The notes beneath the pieces were generated by a model. It saw only the letters and a program-made list of their open reading frames with translations. It was not told the origin of the DNA and did not search any database. Positions 62,369 through 64,000 of a stretch of DNA of 64,000 nucleotides are shown piece after piece; positions within the stretch are counted from its first letter, which is position 1, and every line of letters starts with the position of its first letter. Origin of the DNA: Tenacibaculum sp. MAR_2009_124 (GTDB lineage Bacteria; Bacteroidota; Bacteroidia; Flavobacteriales; Flavobacteriaceae). The DNA lies in contig NZ_FNSF01000006.1 in assembly GCF_900105455.1 (NCBI RefSeq), forward strand, positions 1 through 64,000, given 5' to 3'. A program made the position numbers and the translations under genes.

Positions 62369-62590
62369 ATGGCAAAATCAAACCTACTAAATCAAATAGA
62401 AAAAGCAATAAACCCTTTTATAGATTATTCAGCCTATGAAACACCTACTCGGGTTATAATTTTATGTACAGAAGATATGTTTACTTGCGCTGTTATTAAA
62501 AAAGTAATAGATGTTTGCAAAATAAGTAATAATCGCTTCAATGTTATTAATGAAGATGAAGAACTCAGAATGGAAATATTTAAAAACTAA
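62369..62590 (+). CDS. Cassette small hypothetical protein
   Basis: 73 residues; its ATG is fused to the junction (TTAACCGATGGC), giving only 7 bp to the previous stop. Contains YETPTRVIILCTEDMFTCAV. No family recognised. Confidence 0.45.
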   Translation: MAKSNLLNQIEKAINPFIDYSAYETPTRVIILCTEDMFTCAVIKKVIDVCKISNNRFNVINEDEELRMEIFKN

Positions 62591-62604
62591 AATCTAACTA
62601 ACCG

Positions 62605-62865
62605 ATGGTAAATATAAAAAATTTAGTATGGCCTTTAGTATTTGGATTAGCGTTAATGTTAGCTTTCTCCTTTTTTCATAACTATTTTGAAAAAAAAGAC
62701 CATACTTATGAAAATATAAAAATGGTAACATTATTTTCTAAAGACACTATTACACTTCAAGATGTAAAAGAAGAGACTAATTGCTATGTATTAAAAGATA
62801 GCAGTAAAATATTTAAAAATAAAATTGTGTGGATAAAAAAAGGAAAGAAATTAAAGTCTAAATAA
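62605..62865 (+). CDS. Small membrane-anchored cassette protein
   Basis: 86 residues with one N-terminal span (LVWPLVFGLALMLAFSFF). Starts on the fused junction CTAACCGATGG. The C-terminal KSK and TAA come from the TCTAAATAA flank. Confidence 0.5.
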   Translation: MVNIKNLVWPLVFGLALMLAFSFFHNYFEKKDHTYENIKMVTLFSKDTITLQDVKEETNCYVLKDSSKIFKNKIVWIKKGKKLKSK

Positions 62866-62890
62866 CCGATCACTTAAAAACAATTAAATC

Positions 62891-63133
62891 ATGCCTAAAA
62901 GAAAATGGAAAGGAACTTTAACTAAAGATTTAATTTCTTTAGGTCATTCTATAAAGAATCTTCCTCCGGACTTTAAAAAAGGTCAAAAAGTAATATGTTG
63001 GAAAAAAAGCGAATATGTTGATGGAGAATGGACTGGAGGTTATGAGTACCATTATTCAGATTTAGATGGTAAAGATTTAGTTAGAACTTCAAAATTTTTA
63101 ATTGAAGAATACGAAGAAAAGGACCTAGATTAA
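62891..63133 (+). CDS. Cassette small hypothetical protein
   Basis: 80 residues, basic N-terminus (MPKRKWKGTLTKDLISLGHS), beta-rich end with WKKSEYVDGEWTGGYEYHYS. No family recognised. Followed by the 38-nt hairpin module. Confidence 0.45.
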   Translation: MPKRKWKGTLTKDLISLGHSIKNLPPDFKKGQKVICWKKSEYVDGEWTGGYEYHYSDLDGKDLVRTSKFLIEEYEEKDLD

Positions 63134-63150
63134 AGTATAAAATAACGATC

Positions 63151-63188
63151 GTTAGCCTGGTCCACTTCGTGGAACTTGGCCAACTAAC
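63151..63188 (+). repeat. 38-nt hairpin module, copy 2
   Basis: Same module as at 20335-20372; apical stem TCCAC-TTC-GTGGA (63161-63173). It sits in a longer shared block that starts AACGATC and ends in AAAATATAATAAACCGAT. Confidence 0.75.
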
Positions 63189-63204
63189 AAAATATAATAA
63201 ACCG

Positions 63205-63456
63205 ATGAGTTTTAAGAGAGATATTAAGAATTTGATAAAAAGACAGAACGAGTTAGACAATGCAATAGCTAAAATAAATTCTGCTGTTTTGGAAGTATGT
63301 AATTTTGATCTCGTTTTGGAAAATGTTGGGGGAGATGGTTGGTGTTTTGGTTCAGGTGTAAATGGTTTTGATTTATATATGAAGATGGAAGATGTATTAG
63401 AAGTAGTAGAAAAAAAAGGGGTGTTTACAATTGATGATTGGAATCCTTTTAATTAA
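63205..63456 (+). CDS. Cassette small hypothetical protein
   Basis: 83 residues from ATG 63205, fused to the junction (AAACCGATGAG); the earlier in-frame start at 63169 would lie in the hairpin. Contains NVGGDGWCFGSGVNGFDLYM. No family recognised. Confidence 0.5.
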   Translation: MSFKRDIKNLIKRQNELDNAIAKINSAVLEVCNFDLVLENVGGDGWCFGSGVNGFDLYMKMEDVLEVVEKKGVFTIDDWNPFN

Positions 63457-63493
63457 TTAAAGTATAAAATAACGATCACTAAAGTAAGATATT

Positions 63494-63724
63494 ATGATAC
63501 AGGTATTTAACGTAAAAGAAAAATTACCAAATGTAGAATGTGGTAGTTATTTGGCTTACGCTCCTCTTAGTTTTCCTAAAAACAGTAGATGGGTTGTTGC
63601 TGAATATTATGAAGATGTAAAGGGTTTTTATGATGAAGCTGGAGAAAATTTAATGGAGGATGTAACACATTGGTGTGAATTACCAAAAGAACCTGGAGCC
63701 ACATTAAAAGTTGAATTAACCTAA
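63494..63724 (+). CDS. DUF551-like small protein
   Basis: 76 residues. VFNVKEKLPNVECGSYLAYA, then a middle with VVAEYYEDVKGFYDE and the end VTHWCELPKEPG. The VTHWMPLP-type ending and strand order match DUF551, a small phage-linked family of unknown function. Last gene of the array. Confidence 0.6.
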   Translation: MIQVFNVKEKLPNVECGSYLAYAPLSFPKNSRWVVAEYYEDVKGFYDEAGENLMEDVTHWCELPKEPGATLKVELT

Positions 63725-63737
63725 ACTCCAATAAAAA

Positions 63738-63758
63738 CCCACTCAAAGATTGAGTGGG
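63738..63758 (+). terminator. Terminator after the array
   Basis: CCCACTCAA-AGA-TTGAGTGGG, 14 bp after the last stop; flanked by AAAA and AAAATT. Confidence 0.65.
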
Positions 63759-63776
63759 AAAATTGCTATGAAAAAG

Positions 63777-63798
63777 AACTTAAGACGTCTCTTAAGTT
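63777..63798. repeat. Inverted repeat after the array
   Basis: AACTTAAGA (63777-63785), spacer CGTC, TCTTAAGTT (63790-63798). Lies in a short frame MKKNLRRLLSYNE from 63768 that is probably not a gene. Possible recombination or end signal of the array. Confidence 0.4.
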
Positions 63799-63855
63799 AT
63801 AACGAAGTTAGCGATAATAAGATTGATTGAACTATAAAATTATATAAATAAAAAA

Positions 63856-63885
63856 GCAGCTAACTGCCTTCACTCAGTTAACTAC
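63856..63885 (-). terminator. Minus-strand terminator from a gene beyond the right edge
   Basis: On the minus strand GTAGTTAACTG ... CAGTTAGCTGC pairs with two G-U wobbles and is followed by TTTTTTATT, a classical intrinsic terminator. It implies a minus-strand gene or RNA entering from beyond 64000. Confidence 0.6.
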
Positions 63886-64000
63886 TTTAAACCTCTAAAT
63901 ATCAAATCCGTGATAAATTTAATATTTAGGACAAAGATAATTTAAAAGTGAATAAAAATAAAATACAGTAGGTTTTCAGTTCCTTTAAAACTGTAAAGTT

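Larger units (their letters stand above)
57261..63493 (+). repeat. Right small-gene array: recurrent junction sequence
   Basis: At almost every gene boundary the same theme recurs: (A)TAAACCGATCACT(T)AAAA, then an A-rich 10-20 nt stretch to ATG. Clear copies precede 57301, 57841, 58783 (CCGAACACT), 60690, 61302, 61491, 61755, 62113 and 62891. Shorter forms have ATG fused to the motif (ACCGATGG before 62369 and 62605; ACCGATG at 63205). Degenerate forms (CCAATAAG, ACGATAAG, ACTGATAAG) precede 57514, 59396 and 59596. Upstream flanks are also shared (AAAGTTCAATAA, AAAGTCTAAATAA, AAAGTATAATAA) and often supply the previous gene's stop codon. Confidence 0.85.

Noticed and set aside
57261..63493. 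CRISPR array
   Set aside because: Repeats are spaced by whole genes, vary in sequence and length, and no cas gene is present.

Overview
The window is AT-rich DNA from a Bacteroidota species, most likely a marine-type Flavobacteriia. The evidence is promoter-like TTTG/TAnnTTTG boxes, GLPGLI and DUF6169-type families, Bacteroidota lipoboxes, a CTnDOT-style traE-to-traO transfer operon and a grasp-with-spasm peptide locus. Nearly all of it looks like one conjugative element (integrative element or plasmid; neither end is visible) plus its accessory cargo.

Layout. 1-9.5 kb (minus strand): a maintenance module with PRTRC genes C and E, two small unknown genes, a huge DNA methyltransferase-helicase gene and an M23 peptidase. 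Several of these genes are broken by single-base shifts in homopolymers. 9.6-17 kb (plus): primase-like and Toprim proteins, a PD-(D/E)xK nuclease and a VirD4/TraG coupling protein. 17-19.7 kb: a GLPGLI protein, an XRE repressor, a DUF6624 lipoprotein and a double-glycine precursor peptide. 19.7-23.9 kb: a short run of cassette-like small genes, then the ATP-grasp and SPASM maturases of a grasp-with-spasm system. 23.9-29 kb: accessory singletons (HNH-Myb and GIY-YIG nucleases, a DUF6169 pair, a methylase-like protein) interspersed with copies of a structured non-coding repeat. 29-34 kb: relaxase and MobC (minus), an iteron-like AT-rich region, ParA and partner. 34-51 kb: traE, F, G, I, J, K, M, N, O and a 2,993-residue lipoprotein made of about 27 TraQ/DUF3872-like domains. 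51-55 kb: small secreted proteins, an orphan response regulator, a lipoprotein and a membrane protein. 55-56.9 kb: a short tyrosine recombinase, an XRE protein and an IS200-type insertion sequence. 57-63.7 kb: an array of about 22 small, mostly unrelated genes (one AbiV-like, one ankyrin) separated by one recurring junction sequence.

How it works together. Relaxase, MobC and VirD4 would process and deliver DNA. The tra operon would build the mating channel. ParA, PRTRC and the primase-like proteins would support maintenance and replication. The most unusual parts are: (i) the two small-gene arrays, whose junction motif supplies the stop codon of some genes and gives unrelated proteins the same C-terminal residues; (ii) a 38-nt hairpin module with a compensatory base change, present once in each array; (iii) the giant TraQ-like repeat lipoprotein with recent 627-bp tandem duplications; (iv) a four-copy structured non-coding repeat with covarying stems; and (v) shared leader and operator-like motifs that tie the element's operons together. 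All function calls come from reading motifs by eye; no database search was run.
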